NCBI RefSeq assembly: GCF_001922305.1
Contig: NZ_CP018839.1
Span: 2,232,001-2,296,000, forward strand
DNA: 64,000 nucleotides
Direction of reading: 5' to 3'
Source of the DNA: Thauera chlorobenzoica
GTDB lineage: Bacteria > Pseudomonadota > Gammaproteobacteria > Burkholderiales > Rhodocyclaceae
The number at the start of each line of letters is the position of its first letter. Within the stretch, counting starts at the first letter, position 1. The notes under the pieces were generated by a model, which was given only the letters and a program-made list of their open reading frames with translations, made no database searches and had not been told where the DNA came from. Below are positions 54,431 through 63,477 of the stretch, one piece after another. A program made the translations under genes and the position numbers.

Positions 54431-57400
54431 TCAGGCCAGTGCCGGGGCGCGGCCGCCGCGACGGTCGATGGCGGCCAGGCTGGCTTCGAGCAGGTGGGTA
54501 AGGGGAGTGCTTTCGGGGCGCAGGTCGAGCTCGGCGGCGCTGCGCTCGAGCTCGCGGCAGCGTGCGGCGAGGGCGGCGAGGCCGAAGTTCGCGCCGGTGC
54601 CGGCGAGGCGGTGGGCGATGTCGCGCTGGGCCTCGGGGTCGGGGCAGCGGCCCAGTTCGGCGACGAGCTCGCGGCACTGCTGTTCGAGCAGCGCGAGCAG
54701 GCTGTCCATGCGTGCCTGGCCGAGCTGGCGGAAATGGCCGTCGAGGACTTCGGGGGCGAGCAGCGCTGCGGCGGGCCGCACCGTGGGTGAAGGCGCGGCT
54801 GGTACGGCGGGGGGGCCGGCCGTCAGGCCGGAAGCGGCGAGCTCCATCTCCAGCGCCGGGGTGCCGGCGTACAGCGTGTGCATGAGCACTTCGTAGCGCA
54901 GCGGCTTGCCGAGCACGGCGTCGATGCCGGCGTCGAGGTAGCGGCGGAGTTCCTCGCCGGTGACCGAGGCGGTGAGGGCGACGATGCGCACTGCAGCCTT
55001 GCGCGGATCGGCATGGGCGCGGATGCGGCGGGTGGTCTCCAGGCCGTCGAGCTCGGGCAGGTGGATGTCCATCAGGATCACGTCGTAGTCGTGGTCGTGG
55101 TGCAGCGCCAGTGCACCGAAACCGTCCTCGGCGATGCTCACCCGGTGGCCCTCGCTCTCCAGCAAGGCGCGGGCGACCTGGCGGTTGGTGTCCACGTCCT
55201 CGACCACCAGCACCTCCAGCGGCCGGCCCGGTGCGGGGCAGGGGAGGAGAGGCGGCGGGGGTGCGGGCACGCTGCCGTGGGGGTAGCCGATCTCGAACCA
55301 GAACAGGCTGCCGTTGCCGGGGGTGCTGTGCACGCCGATCTCGCCGCCGTGCAGTTCCACCAGGCGGCGGCAGATCGCCAGTCCCAGGCCGGTGCCGCCG
55401 AAGCGGCGGGTGATCGAGCTGTCGGCCTGGGAGAAGTGGCTGAAGATCCGTTCCTGCGCTTCGGTGGCGATGCCGATGCCGCTGTCTTCGACCTCGAAGC
55501 GCAGGCGGCTGTGCGCCGGCGCGCTGCGCCTGCCTTCTTTTTCCACCACCGTGGCGGCGACCGAAATGAACCCGCGGGCGGTGAACTTCACCGCGTTGCC
55601 GGCGAGGTTGAGCAGGATCTGGGTCAGCGCGCGGCGGTCGCCGACGACGCCCGCGGGCAGCCCGCCGGCGATTGCCAGGCGCAGGCTCAGGCCCTTGTGC
55701 TGCGCCATCGACGCCAGCATCGGGCGCAGTTCTTCGAGTACCGCGGCGGGCGAGAACGGCGCGCTTTCGAGCGTCAGCTGGCCGGCCTCGATCTTGCTGA
55801 AGTCGAGGATGTCGTTGAGGATCCCGAGCAGGTTGTGCCCCGAGCGCCCGATTGCCTCGACCCATTCGCGCTGGTGGGGGTCGAGGCTGGAGCGCGCGAG
55901 CAGCTGGGTCATGCCGAGGATGCCGTTCATCGGCGTGCGGATCTCGTGGCTCATGGTGGCGAGGAAGTCGCTCTTGGCCTCGTTCGCCGCTTCGGCCTTC
56001 TCGCGCGCCAGCTCCGCCCCTTCCTTGGCCTTGCGCGCGCTGATGTCGGTCAGCGAACCTTCGTAGTAGCGCAGCCGCTGTTCGCCGTCGAACACGCGGC
56101 GGGCGGAGATCGAGACGTCGATCTCGCTGCCGTCGCGGCGGCGCCAGCGGGTCTCGAACCCGACCACCTGTTCGGCCATGTGGAGACGGCCGAGAAAGCG
56201 GCGCTGCTCTTCGGCGAGGACGAAGCACTGGGTGCTGACGTCGGTGACGGTGGCGAGGAAGCTGTCGGCGCAGTCGTAGCCGAGCAACTGCACCAGGGCG
56301 GGGTTGGCCGACATGAAGCGGCCCTCGGGGTCGACGCGGAAGATGCCTTCGATGGCGTTCTCGAACAGCGAGCGGTAGGCCTGCTCGGATTGCTGGAGGC
56401 CGAGGTAGAGCTTGGCGTTCTCGATCGAGATCGCCGCCTGGGCGGCGAGGATGCGCAGGGTTTCCAGGCGGCGGCGGTCGAAGATGTCGTGGCTGTGACG
56501 GTGTTCGAGGTAGAGCACCGCGGTGAGCTCGCCGTGGTACAGGATCGGCATGCACAGCAGCGAGCGCGGGCGCTCGGCGTGGACATAGGCGTCGCGGGCG
56601 AACATCGGCTGGCGCGAGGCGTCGCCCAGCACCACCGGCTCGCCGGTGCGCACGACGTAGTTGATGACGCTCACCGGTACGCTCTGGGCGCCGTCCTCGA
56701 GGGGCAGCGCGCACATCAGCCGCGGCGCTTCCTCGAGTCCGGCGATGGCCTCGACGTACAGGCGCTGCTGGCGGCTCAGCACCAGCGCGCCGCGCTGGGC
56801 GCCGGCGCTGGCGAGGGCGAGCTGCATCAGGCGCTCGAGCAGGCGGTCGAGGACGATCTCGTCGGAGATCGTCTGCGAGGCCTTGATCACCGCGCCGATG
56901 TCGAACGCCTGGTTGCTCGCCGGGCCTTCGTCGTCGGCATCGGCCGGTGCGCCGCCGCTGTTCTGCATCCACAGCCCGTCCTGTTCGAGCGTGGTGCGCA
57001 GGTGGGCGAGCTTGCCGTGGGCGCCGAGCGCGGCGAGGCGGGTGGCGCTGTCTTCGAAATAGCCGCGGGCGGTGGTGCGGGCGCCGTTGTCGAGGTGGAA
57101 GCGCGCGGCCAGTTCGCAGGCGAGGGCGGCTTCGAGGGCGAAGCCGTGGGTTTCGGCGAGGGCGATGGCGCGGTCGTAAGCCGCCATCGCCGCCAGCGGG
57201 CGGCCCTTGACCCGCAGCCGTTCGGCGCGGATCAGGGCCAGGCGGTGTTCGTGGTTGGCCGGGCAGTGCCGCGCCCAGCGCACGGTCTGGGCGATGATCC
57301 GGTCCACGGTGCGCAGCCCGTCGCGTCGCGCCCGCCCCGAGGGCGGCAGGGTGCGCAGCACGGCGAGCGCGTGCAGGCCGCGGAACCAGGCCGCGGTGAA

Positions 57401-60400
57401 GGTGCCGGCGACGTAGGGCAGGTGTTCCGCTCCCAGCTCGCAGTGCACCCGGGCCTGTGCATGGTCGGCGAAGACGAAGCACAGCAGGGCCTTGTAGAAG
57501 TGATGCAGGCATGCCGCGGTGCGGTGGTTCTCGCGCAGGTGTTCGGCGAGCATGAGCTGTTCGCGGTAGTGCCCGCCGTCGAGCGCGGTGGGCTCGGCGC
57601 CGGGCGTGCGCAGCTTGGTTACCGCCTGCAGCGCCATGTAGCAGTATTGCAGCGACTGCTTCTGCCCGGTCTGCTCCAGCTGGGCGAGCTGGCGGGCGAG
57701 CTGCTGGGCCTGCGCCGCACAGTCGCGCATCAGCGGAAAGGCGTACTGGATGTGGGCGGCGAGGCTGTAGGCGGCATATTCGAGGTCGCCGCAATCGAGC
57801 GCGCTGCGGTGGGCTTCCATCAGGCCGTCGAGGACGTCGGCCAGGGGCTCCTTGAAATGGCGGACATAGGTGTTGAACATCGCCAGGCTGCGGTGGCGGG
57901 TGGTGCGCGCCGGGCGCGCCGCCTCCAGCGTCATCGCCAGCTGTCCGGCGCGCCAGCCTTCGTCGACGGCGTCGAGCAGGCCGCACAGCACGCCGCCGAA
58001 GCTGGCGAGCGCGGGGGCGGTGGCGTCGGTGTGGCCGTGGCGCAGGGCGAGCTCGACCTGGCGCGCCATCACCAGCGGGCGCAGCGCCGAGCTGGAGAAC
58101 TTGACGATGCCGAACATGCCGGCAAGGATCGACTGCGCGGTCAGCATCCGCGCCTCGGTGGTCGCCGGCATCTTCAGCAGCTGCTCGGCGGTGCACCGGC
58201 GCAGCAGCAGGCGGGTGCCCAGCAGTTCGGCGGCGATGCGCAGCCGCCCCGGGGCCGCGGGCAGCTTGACGCCGAGCATCGCCAGCGCCTGGCGGGCGGT
58301 TTCCAGGCCATCGGCGAAGCGGTTGCGGGCGACGTGGGCCTGGATGCGGATCTCGTGGCAGCGGACGACATCGAGCGGGTCGCCGGCGTGGCCTTCGGCG
58401 TCGGCGAGCAAGGCGGCCATCAGCGCCGCGTCGCCGCGGCTGTGGGCGGCTTCGGCGGCGGCGAGGTGGAGCTCGAGGGCGAGCCGGTAGTGCGCCTGCC
58501 AGCGGTCGGGCGGCAGCGCATCGACGCCGGTGCGCAGGTAGTCGAGCGCCGACTCGAACGCCGCCGATTCGCGCGCGCGCTGTCCCGCGCACAGGTTCAG
58601 CGCGGCGAGCGCGACCTGCTCGTCGGGGTCGTCGATGAGCCCGCGGGCGAGGTTCAGGTGGCCGGCGATCTCGAACACGCGGCGGTCGAGCTCGCCGGTG
58701 TCGAGGCTTTGCCGCAGCAGGCGCCCGACCTGCAGGTGGAGGGCGTCGCGTTCGCCGGCGGCGAGCAGCGAGTAGGCGGCCTGCTGGATGCGGTCGTGGA
58801 TGAAACGGTAGCGGGTGGTGCCGGCCTCGCGCTCCCCGCCCGGGCGGTAGCTGTCGTCGAGGGCGACGATCAGCCCTTCGGCCTGGGCCGGCCACAGCAT
58901 GGCAGTGATGCGCTCGGGCGTGGTTTCGCCGACCAGTGCCAGGGTGCGGACGTCGAAGGTGTTGCCGATGCAGGCCGCGAGCGGCAGCACGTGGCGGGTG
59001 GCGGGGGGCAGGCGGCGGATCTTGCCGATCATCAGCGCGGCGACGTCGGCGGCGATCTCGCGCGTGCGGATCGCGTCCTCGTCCCATTCCCAGCGCGGGC
59101 TGTGAAAGCGGATCAGGCCTTCGTCGTAGAGCGCATCGAGGAACTGCTTGAGGAAGAAGGGGTTGCCCTGGGTCTTGTCGTGGCAGATCTCGGCCAGGGA
59201 GGCGCATTCACGCTCGCTGCAGCGCAGCGTATCGGCGATGAGACGGCGCACCTGGGCGAGGTCGAGGGGCTGCAGCTGGTGTTCGACGAGTTCCAGCGGC
59301 GCGCTGCGCAGGCGTTCGAGGGTGGCGGCGAAGGGGTGTTCGGGGCCGATTTCGTTGTGGCGGTAGCTGCCCACGAGCAGCAGGTGGGGCAGGCGCGGGG
59401 TGGCGGCGAGGGCCTCGATCAGGCGCAGCGAGGCGAGGTCGGCCCATTGCAGATCGTCGAGGAAGAGGGCGAAGGGGCGCTCGGGCTCGATCAGGACGCC
59501 GAGCAGGCGCGAAAACAGCTGCAGCCGTCCCTGCTCGTCGAAGCTCGGGCGGGCGCGCTCGCGTTCGGCTTCGCCGACGATGAAGCCGAGCTCGGGGAGC
59601 AGGCGTAGCAGCGTCCCGAGGTAGCCGCTGAGCTGTTCGCGCAGGCGGGTGCGCAGCGCTTCGAGCTGTTCGCCGGATTCGGTCAGGCGCTGGCGGATGA
59701 GGCCGCGCAGGGCCTGCAGCAGGGCGGCGTGCGGGCGCTGGCGGCGGTACTGGTCGAATTTCCCGCTGCTGAACTGGCCGCCGCGGGCGAGCACGTTCTG
59801 GCGCAGCTCATGGACCAGGCTGGATTTGCCGACCCCGGTGTAGCCGCTGACGAGCACCAGGGACTGGCCGCCGGCCGTGCAGCGCTCGATCAGGCCGTCG
59901 AGCTCGGTGAGCAGGGGTTCGCGGCCGTACAGCTTCTGCGCCACCTGGAAGCGCGCGGAAACGTCGCGCGAGGCGAGCGCGAAACCGCCCGCGGTGATGC
60001 CGGTGCCGTGGCGGTGGAGGCATTCGCGCAGGTCGTGCACGATGCCGTGGGTCGACTGGTAGCGGTCGGCCGCGTCCTTGGCGAGCAGCTTCAGTACCAG
60101 CGCCGACACCGCCTCGGGCAGGGTGCGGTTGATCAGGTGGGGCGGGCGCGGGCGATGGGCGATGTGGCAGTGCACCAGGTCGAGCCCTTCGCGGCCGGCG
60201 AAAGGGTGCTGGCCGGTCAGCAGCTCGTACAGCGTGGTGCCGAGGCTGTAGTAGTCGGTGCGGTAGTCGATCGCGCGGTTGATGCGCCCGGTCTGCTCGG
60301 GGGCGATGTAGGGCAGGCGGTGGCTCGCCAGCTGGGGCGTATTCCAGCTCGCCTGCTCGCTGACGAAGCGGGTGGCGAGGCTGAAGTCGATCAGCTGCGG

Positions 60401-60826
60401 CCGGCCTGCGGCGGTGATCAGCACATGGTCGGGGTTGATCTGCTTGTGGATCACGCGCACTTCGTGCAGGCGGCCGATCAGCTCGCTGAGCCCGATCATG
60501 ATCGCCAGCCAGTCGTGCCATTCGTGTTCGCCCGAGCGCATCAGCTGGCGCAGCGAGCGCGCCTCGTGGTTGGGGAAGATCAGCGCAGGTCCGCGTTCGA
60601 GCTCGACGTGCTCGAGCGAGCCGACCACGCCGTCGAGCGCGAGCGTGGCGAGCAGGGTGTGCTCGTGGCGCAGGCGGGCGAGCATGCCGGGCGGGCAGCG
60701 CGCGCGCTCGAGCTGCTTGACGATCACCGCTTCGTTGCGGCCTGGCAGCAAGGCGCGGCTGATGGTGCTGAAGCGGCCCTGATAGAGGCGCTTGAGCACC
60801 CGCAGCGTTGATGCCGGCGCAACCAT
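54431..60826 (-). CDS. Giant hybrid kinase: (pseudo)Ser/Thr kinase - AAA ATPase - GAF - PAS - histidine kinase - REC - Hpt
   Basis: This is a 2131-residue signalling protein. An N-terminal Ser/Thr-kinase-like domain (about 10-275) has K37 in VIVK but HKQIN (127-131) where the catalytic HxD motif should be, and DFS (147-149) instead of DFG, so it is probably a pseudokinase. An AAA/STAND ATPase follows with Walker A GYTGVGKSS (328-336) and Walker B LFLDDLQWAD. A long helical-repeat region, GAF (about 1315-1470) and PAS (about 1475-1595) come next. The HisKA domain has H1627 in SHEIRTPMNG, then HATPase, REC with D1920 (ILMDIHLP) and Hpt with H2072 (AHRLAGTG). ATG 60826 lies 20 bases after the response-regulator gene. 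Confidence 0.9.
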   Translation of the reverse strand: MVAPASTLRVLKRLYQGRFSTISRALLPGRNEAVIVKQLERARCPPGMLARLRHEHTLLATLALDGVVGSLEHVELERGPALIFPNHEARSLRQLMRSGEHEWHDWLAIMIGLSELIGRLHEVRVIHKQINPDHVLITAAGRPQLIDFSLATRFVSEQASWNTPQLASHRLPYIAPEQTGRINRAIDYRTDYYSLGTTLYELLTGQHPFAGREGLDLVHCHIAHRPRPPHLINRTLPEAVSALVLKLLAKDAADRYQSTHGIVHDLRECLHRHGTGITAGGFALASRDVSARFQVAQKLYGREPLLTELDGLIERCTAGGQSLVLVSGYTGVGKSSLVHELRQNVLARGGQFSSGKFDQYRRQRPHAALLQALRGLIRQRLTESGEQLEALRTRLREQLSGYLGTLLRLLPELGFIVGEAERERARPSFDEQGRLQLFSRLLGVLIEPERPFALFLDDLQWADLASLRLIEALAATPRLPHLLLVGSYRHNEIGPEHPFAATLERLRSAPLELVEHQLQPLDLAQVRRLIADTLRCSERECASLAEICHDKTQGNPFFLKQFLDALYDEGLIRFHSPRWEWDEDAIRTREIAADVAALMIGKIRRLPPATRHVLPLAACIGNTFDVRTLALVGETTPERITAMLWPAQAEGLIVALDDSYRPGGEREAGTTRYRFIHDRIQQAAYSLLAAGERDALHLQVGRLLRQSLDTGELDRRVFEIAGHLNLARGLIDDPDEQVALAALNLCAGQRARESAAFESALDYLRTGVDALPPDRWQAHYRLALELHLAAAEAAHSRGDAALMAALLADAEGHAGDPLDVVRCHEIRIQAHVARNRFADGLETARQALAMLGVKLPAAPGRLRIAAELLGTRLLLRRCTAEQLLKMPATTEARMLTAQSILAGMFGIVKFSSSALRPLVMARQVELALRHGHTDATAPALASFGGVLCGLLDAVDEGWRAGQLAMTLEAARPARTTRHRSLAMFNTYVRHFKEPLADVLDGLMEAHRSALDCGDLEYAAYSLAAHIQYAFPLMRDCAAQAQQLARQLAQLEQTGQKQSLQYCYMALQAVTKLRTPGAEPTALDGGHYREQLMLAEHLRENHRTAACLHHFYKALLCFVFADHAQARVHCELGAEHLPYVAGTFTAAWFRGLHALAVLRTLPPSGRARRDGLRTVDRIIAQTVRWARHCPANHEHRLALIRAERLRVKGRPLAAMAAYDRAIALAETHGFALEAALACELAARFHLDNGARTTARGYFEDSATRLAALGAHGKLAHLRTTLEQDGLWMQNSGGAPADADDEGPASNQAFDIGAVIKASQTISDEIVLDRLLERLMQLALASAGAQRGALVLSRQQRLYVEAIAGLEEAPRLMCALPLEDGAQSVPVSVINYVVRTGEPVVLGDASRQPMFARDAYVHAERPRSLLCMPILYHGELTAVLYLEHRHSHDIFDRRRLETLRILAAQAAISIENAKLYLGLQQSEQAYRSLFENAIEGIFRVDPEGRFMSANPALVQLLGYDCADSFLATVTDVSTQCFVLAEEQRRFLGRLHMAEQVVGFETRWRRRDGSEIDVSISARRVFDGEQRLRYYEGSLTDISARKAKEGAELAREKAEAANEAKSDFLATMSHEIRTPMNGILGMTQLLARSSLDPHQREWVEAIGRSGHNLLGILNDILDFSKIEAGQLTLESAPFSPAAVLEELRPMLASMAQHKGLSLRLAIAGGLPAGVVGDRRALTQILLNLAGNAVKFTARGFISVAATVVEKEGRRSAPAHSRLRFEVEDSGIGIATEAQERIFSHFSQADSSITRRFGGTGLGLAICRRLVELHGGEIGVHSTPGNGSLFWFEIGYPHGSVPAPPPPLLPCPAPGRPLEVLVVEDVDTNRQVARALLESEGHRVSIAEDGFGALALHHDHDYDVILMDIHLPELDGLETTRRIRAHADPRKAAVRIVALTASVTGEELRRYLDAGIDAVLGKPLRYEVLMHTLYAGTPALEMELAASGLTAGPPAVPAAPSPTVRPAAALLAPEVLDGHFRQLGQARMDSLLALLEQQCRELVAELGRCPDPEAQRDIAHRLAGTGANFGLAALAARCRELERSAAELDLRPESTPLTHLLEASLAAIDRRGGRAPALA

Positions 60827-60846
60827 CGTTTGTGCTGCCCGCCCGT

Positions 60847-61575
60847 TCAGCCGACTTCGCCGGCGAACAGGTAGCCTGCGCCGTGGGCGGTGAGGATCAG
60901 GCGGGGGTCGGCCGGGTTGTCGTCGAACTTGCGCCGCAGGCGCCCGATCAGGACGTCGACCGAGCGGTCGTTGGGGGTCCATTCGCGGTCGTGGATCGCG
61001 TCCATCAGCTGGTCGCGCGACAACACCTGCCCGGCATGGGTGAGGAGGGCGAGGAGGAGCTTGAACTCGCCCTGGGGCAGGCGCTCGCTGCGGCCGTCGG
61101 GGGCGAGCAGCTGGCGCTTCTGGGGATTCAGGCTCCAGCCTTCGAAGTGCCAGCTGCCGTGTTCCGGGTCCTGGCGTTCGGCGTACCCGGCGCCATCGAT
61201 CCGCCACAGCAGGTTCTTCGCCCGCACCAGCAGCTCGCGCGGGTTGAACGGCTTGGTGACGTAGTCGTCGGCGCCCAGTTCGAGGCCGACGATGCGATCG
61301 ATGTCGTCGTCCTTGGCGGTGACGAGGATGATGCCCACGCGCGAGGCTGCACGCAGCTCGCGGGTGAGGGTGAGTCCGTCCTTGCCGGGGAGCTTGATGT
61401 CGAGCAGCACCAGCGCGATGCGCTCGCGCTCGATGCGCTGGAGCAGGTCGCCGGCCTGCCCGCTTTCGCTGACGCGATAGCCTTCCTGTTCGAAATAACC
61501 GACCAGCAGTGCACGCGAGACCGGGTCGTCCTCGACCACCATGATGTGCGCGCGGTGGTTCGTCTCCTTCGTCAT
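60847..61575 (-). CDS. OmpR-family response regulator, TorR-like
   Basis: This is a 242-residue two-component regulator. The receiver domain has the acidic pair in MVVEDDPVSRALL, the phosphorylation Asp in LVLLDIKLPGKDGL and the Lys in DYVTKPFNPREL. The C-terminal winged helix contains RSVDVLIGRLRRKF and ends LILTAHGAGYLFAGEVG. Sequence style (VGIILVTAKDDDIDRIVGLELGADDYVTKP) is close to TorR. It is co-directional with the hybrid kinase and divergent from qhpA, so it is a candidate regulator of the amine-dehydrogenase operon. Confidence 0.92.
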   Translation of the reverse strand: MTKETNHRAHIMVVEDDPVSRALLVGYFEQEGYRVSESGQAGDLLQRIERERIALVLLDIKLPGKDGLTLTRELRAASRVGIILVTAKDDDIDRIVGLELGADDYVTKPFNPRELLVRAKNLLWRIDGAGYAERQDPEHGSWHFEGWSLNPQKRQLLAPDGRSERLPQGEFKLLLALLTHAGQVLSRDQLMDAIHDREWTPNDRSVDVLIGRLRRKFDDNPADPRLILTAHGAGYLFAGEVG

Positions 61576-61856
61576 CGATCCTCCTGGAAATGGGGCCGAA
61601 GTCCTTTTTGTCGGCTGCCATGATCGCCTGAAAACGCCGCTGCGGGCAATGTGCGCGGGCGCGGAGCGCGGCGTCGAGCGGCGATGCTTGCGAAGCCGTT
61701 ACATCCCCGGACAACTTCACACATCTGGCGTCAAGTTGATTTACAGCAGCGCGCTAATTTCTCATCCTGTGCCGGAAGCCATGGCATAGCAAGAAGACCG
61801 GCCGCTGCGTGAGGCAAGGCCGGCAAGGACCACTATACGAGCAAGGAGCGAGGGCC

Positions 61857-63458
61857 TTGAACAACGAAAACTCCATCCGTTCGATCGTCCGCACAGGCAT
61901 CCTGGTGCTGGTCGGCGCATTCGGTACATTCGGCGTGGTGCCGGCGCTCGCCGCTGCCGACGGCGAGGCGCTGCTGCGCACGACCTGTACGGCCTGCCAT
62001 GCCGGGGAAGGCGGGGTGATTTCCCGCATCAGCGGCCAGCGCAAGAGCCCCGAAGGCTGGCAGATGACGATCACCCGCATGCAGACCCTGCACGGCGTGC
62101 AGGTGACGCCCGAGGACAAGCGCGCCCTGATCAAGCACCTGGCCGATACCCGCGGCCTGGCGCCGGCCGAGGCCGCGCCCTGGCGCTACCTGCTCGAGCA
62201 TGACAACAACCGCGTCGAACAACTCGATGACGCCTATGCGCCGATGTGCGCGCGCTGTCATTCCGGGGCGCGCTTCGGCCTGCAGCGGCGCAGCGCGCAG
62301 GAGTGGGAGCTGCTCGTGCATGGCCACATGGGGCTGAACCCGACCCTCGAGCTGCACTCGATGGCGCGCGACCGGCCCTGGTTCAAGCTCGCCCTCGAGC
62401 AGATCGTCCCCGCGCTGGCCCGCGATTTCCCGCTCGACTCTGCGTCCTGGCGCGACTGGCAGGCCGCGGTCAAACCCGCGCTCGGCGGTTTCTGGCGCAT
62501 CGTCGGCCAGTTGCCGGGCAAAGGGGAGTTCGAAGGCCGGATGACGGCCACGCCGATCGGCCAGGACCGCTTCGCGCTGCGCATCGACGGCCGCCACGCC
62601 GACGGCCGCCCGCTCGGTGGCGAAGGCAGCGCGACCGTCTATACGGGCTACGAATGGCGCGCCAGCGTGAACATCGACGGGGTCGCGCTGCGCCAGGTGA
62701 TGGCTGCGGACGCGCAGGGGCGGACGATGAGCGGGCGCCTGCATCTGGCCGATTCGCGCCGGGTCGGCGCCACCCTGCGTGCGCTCAAGGAGGGCGCCGC
62801 GCCGCAGCTGGTCGCGGTGATGCCCGCGCACCTGCGCCAGGGCGAAACCGCGGTGCTGACCCTGGTGGGCAGCCGGCTCGACGGCGCGGTGAACCTGGGC
62901 CGGGGGGTGCGCGTGCTCGAAGTGCTGTCGCGCAGCGCCGACCGCATTGTGGTCCGGGCCCGCGCGTCCGGTCCGGTGGGCATGCGCGACCTCGCGGTCG
63001 GGCGGGCGCGCGGCCAGGGGATGCTTGCGGTATACGACCGTATCGCCCGCATCGAAGTCGAGCCGGCACAGGCCATCGCCCGCATCGGCGGGCCGGGCGA
63101 CAGCCAGCTGCCCAAGGTCGGGGTGGCCTACCGCGCGCTCGGCTATGCCGCCGGCGCCGACGGCATCGCCGGCACCGCGGACGACCTGCCCCTGGGCACG
63201 GTGCCGGTGCGCTGGTCGACCGCCCCCCTCGACGAGGCCGCGGCCCACGAGCGCGACCACGAGTTCGCCGGCACCATCGATGCCAACGGCTTGTTCACGC
63301 CGGCCGATGCGGGGCCCAACCCGGCGCGCGCGCGTTCGGCCAACAACGTCGGCCGCCTTGCCGTGCTCGCCACCGCGGGCGAAGGCGAGTACGCGGTGGA
63401 GGGGCGCGGCAGCCTCAACGTCGCGGTACCCGATTTTGTCGAGCGTGCGCTCGACTGA
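61857..63458 (+). CDS. qhpA: Quinohemoprotein amine dehydrogenase alpha subunit (diheme)
   Basis: QhpA is the periplasmic diheme cytochrome subunit of quinohemoprotein amine dehydrogenase, which oxidises primary amines to aldehydes. A signal peptide (VRTGILVLVGAFGTFGVVPALAA) is followed by heme sites CTACH (44-48) and CARCH (131-135), then beta-rich domains to residue 533. No ATG fits. TTG at 61857, with AAGGAG at 61843-61848, gives a normal signal peptide; GTG at 61809 is an in-frame alternative without a good ribosome-binding site. qhpD follows after 19 bases. Confidence 0.9.
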   Translation: MNNENSIRSIVRTGILVLVGAFGTFGVVPALAAADGEALLRTTCTACHAGEGGVISRISGQRKSPEGWQMTITRMQTLHGVQVTPEDKRALIKHLADTRGLAPAEAAPWRYLLEHDNNRVEQLDDAYAPMCARCHSGARFGLQRRSAQEWELLVHGHMGLNPTLELHSMARDRPWFKLALEQIVPALARDFPLDSASWRDWQAAVKPALGGFWRIVGQLPGKGEFEGRMTATPIGQDRFALRIDGRHADGRPLGGEGSATVYTGYEWRASVNIDGVALRQVMAADAQGRTMSGRLHLADSRRVGATLRALKEGAAPQLVAVMPAHLRQGETAVLTLVGSRLDGAVNLGRGVRVLEVLSRSADRIVVRARASGPVGMRDLAVGRARGQGMLAVYDRIARIEVEPAQAIARIGGPGDSQLPKVGVAYRALGYAAGADGIAGTADDLPLGTVPVRWSTAPLDEAAAHERDHEFAGTIDANGLFTPADAGPNPARARSANNVGRLAVLATAGEGEYAVEGRGSLNVAVPDFVERALD

Positions 63459-63477
63459 GCGTGGCGGGAGCGAGGAC

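Noticed and set aside
54878..59608. 1576-codon open frame on the plus strand
   Set aside because: It lies wholly antisense to the hybrid kinase gene; its composition (Gly, Val, Ala, Gln, Arg-rich) is typical of shadow frames in GC-rich DNA and no domain is visible.
61720..61760. Possible sigma-54 site (TGGC...TTGA) upstream of qhpA
   Set aside because: The spacing is 9 bases and the -12 element reads GA instead of GC, so it does not meet the consensus.
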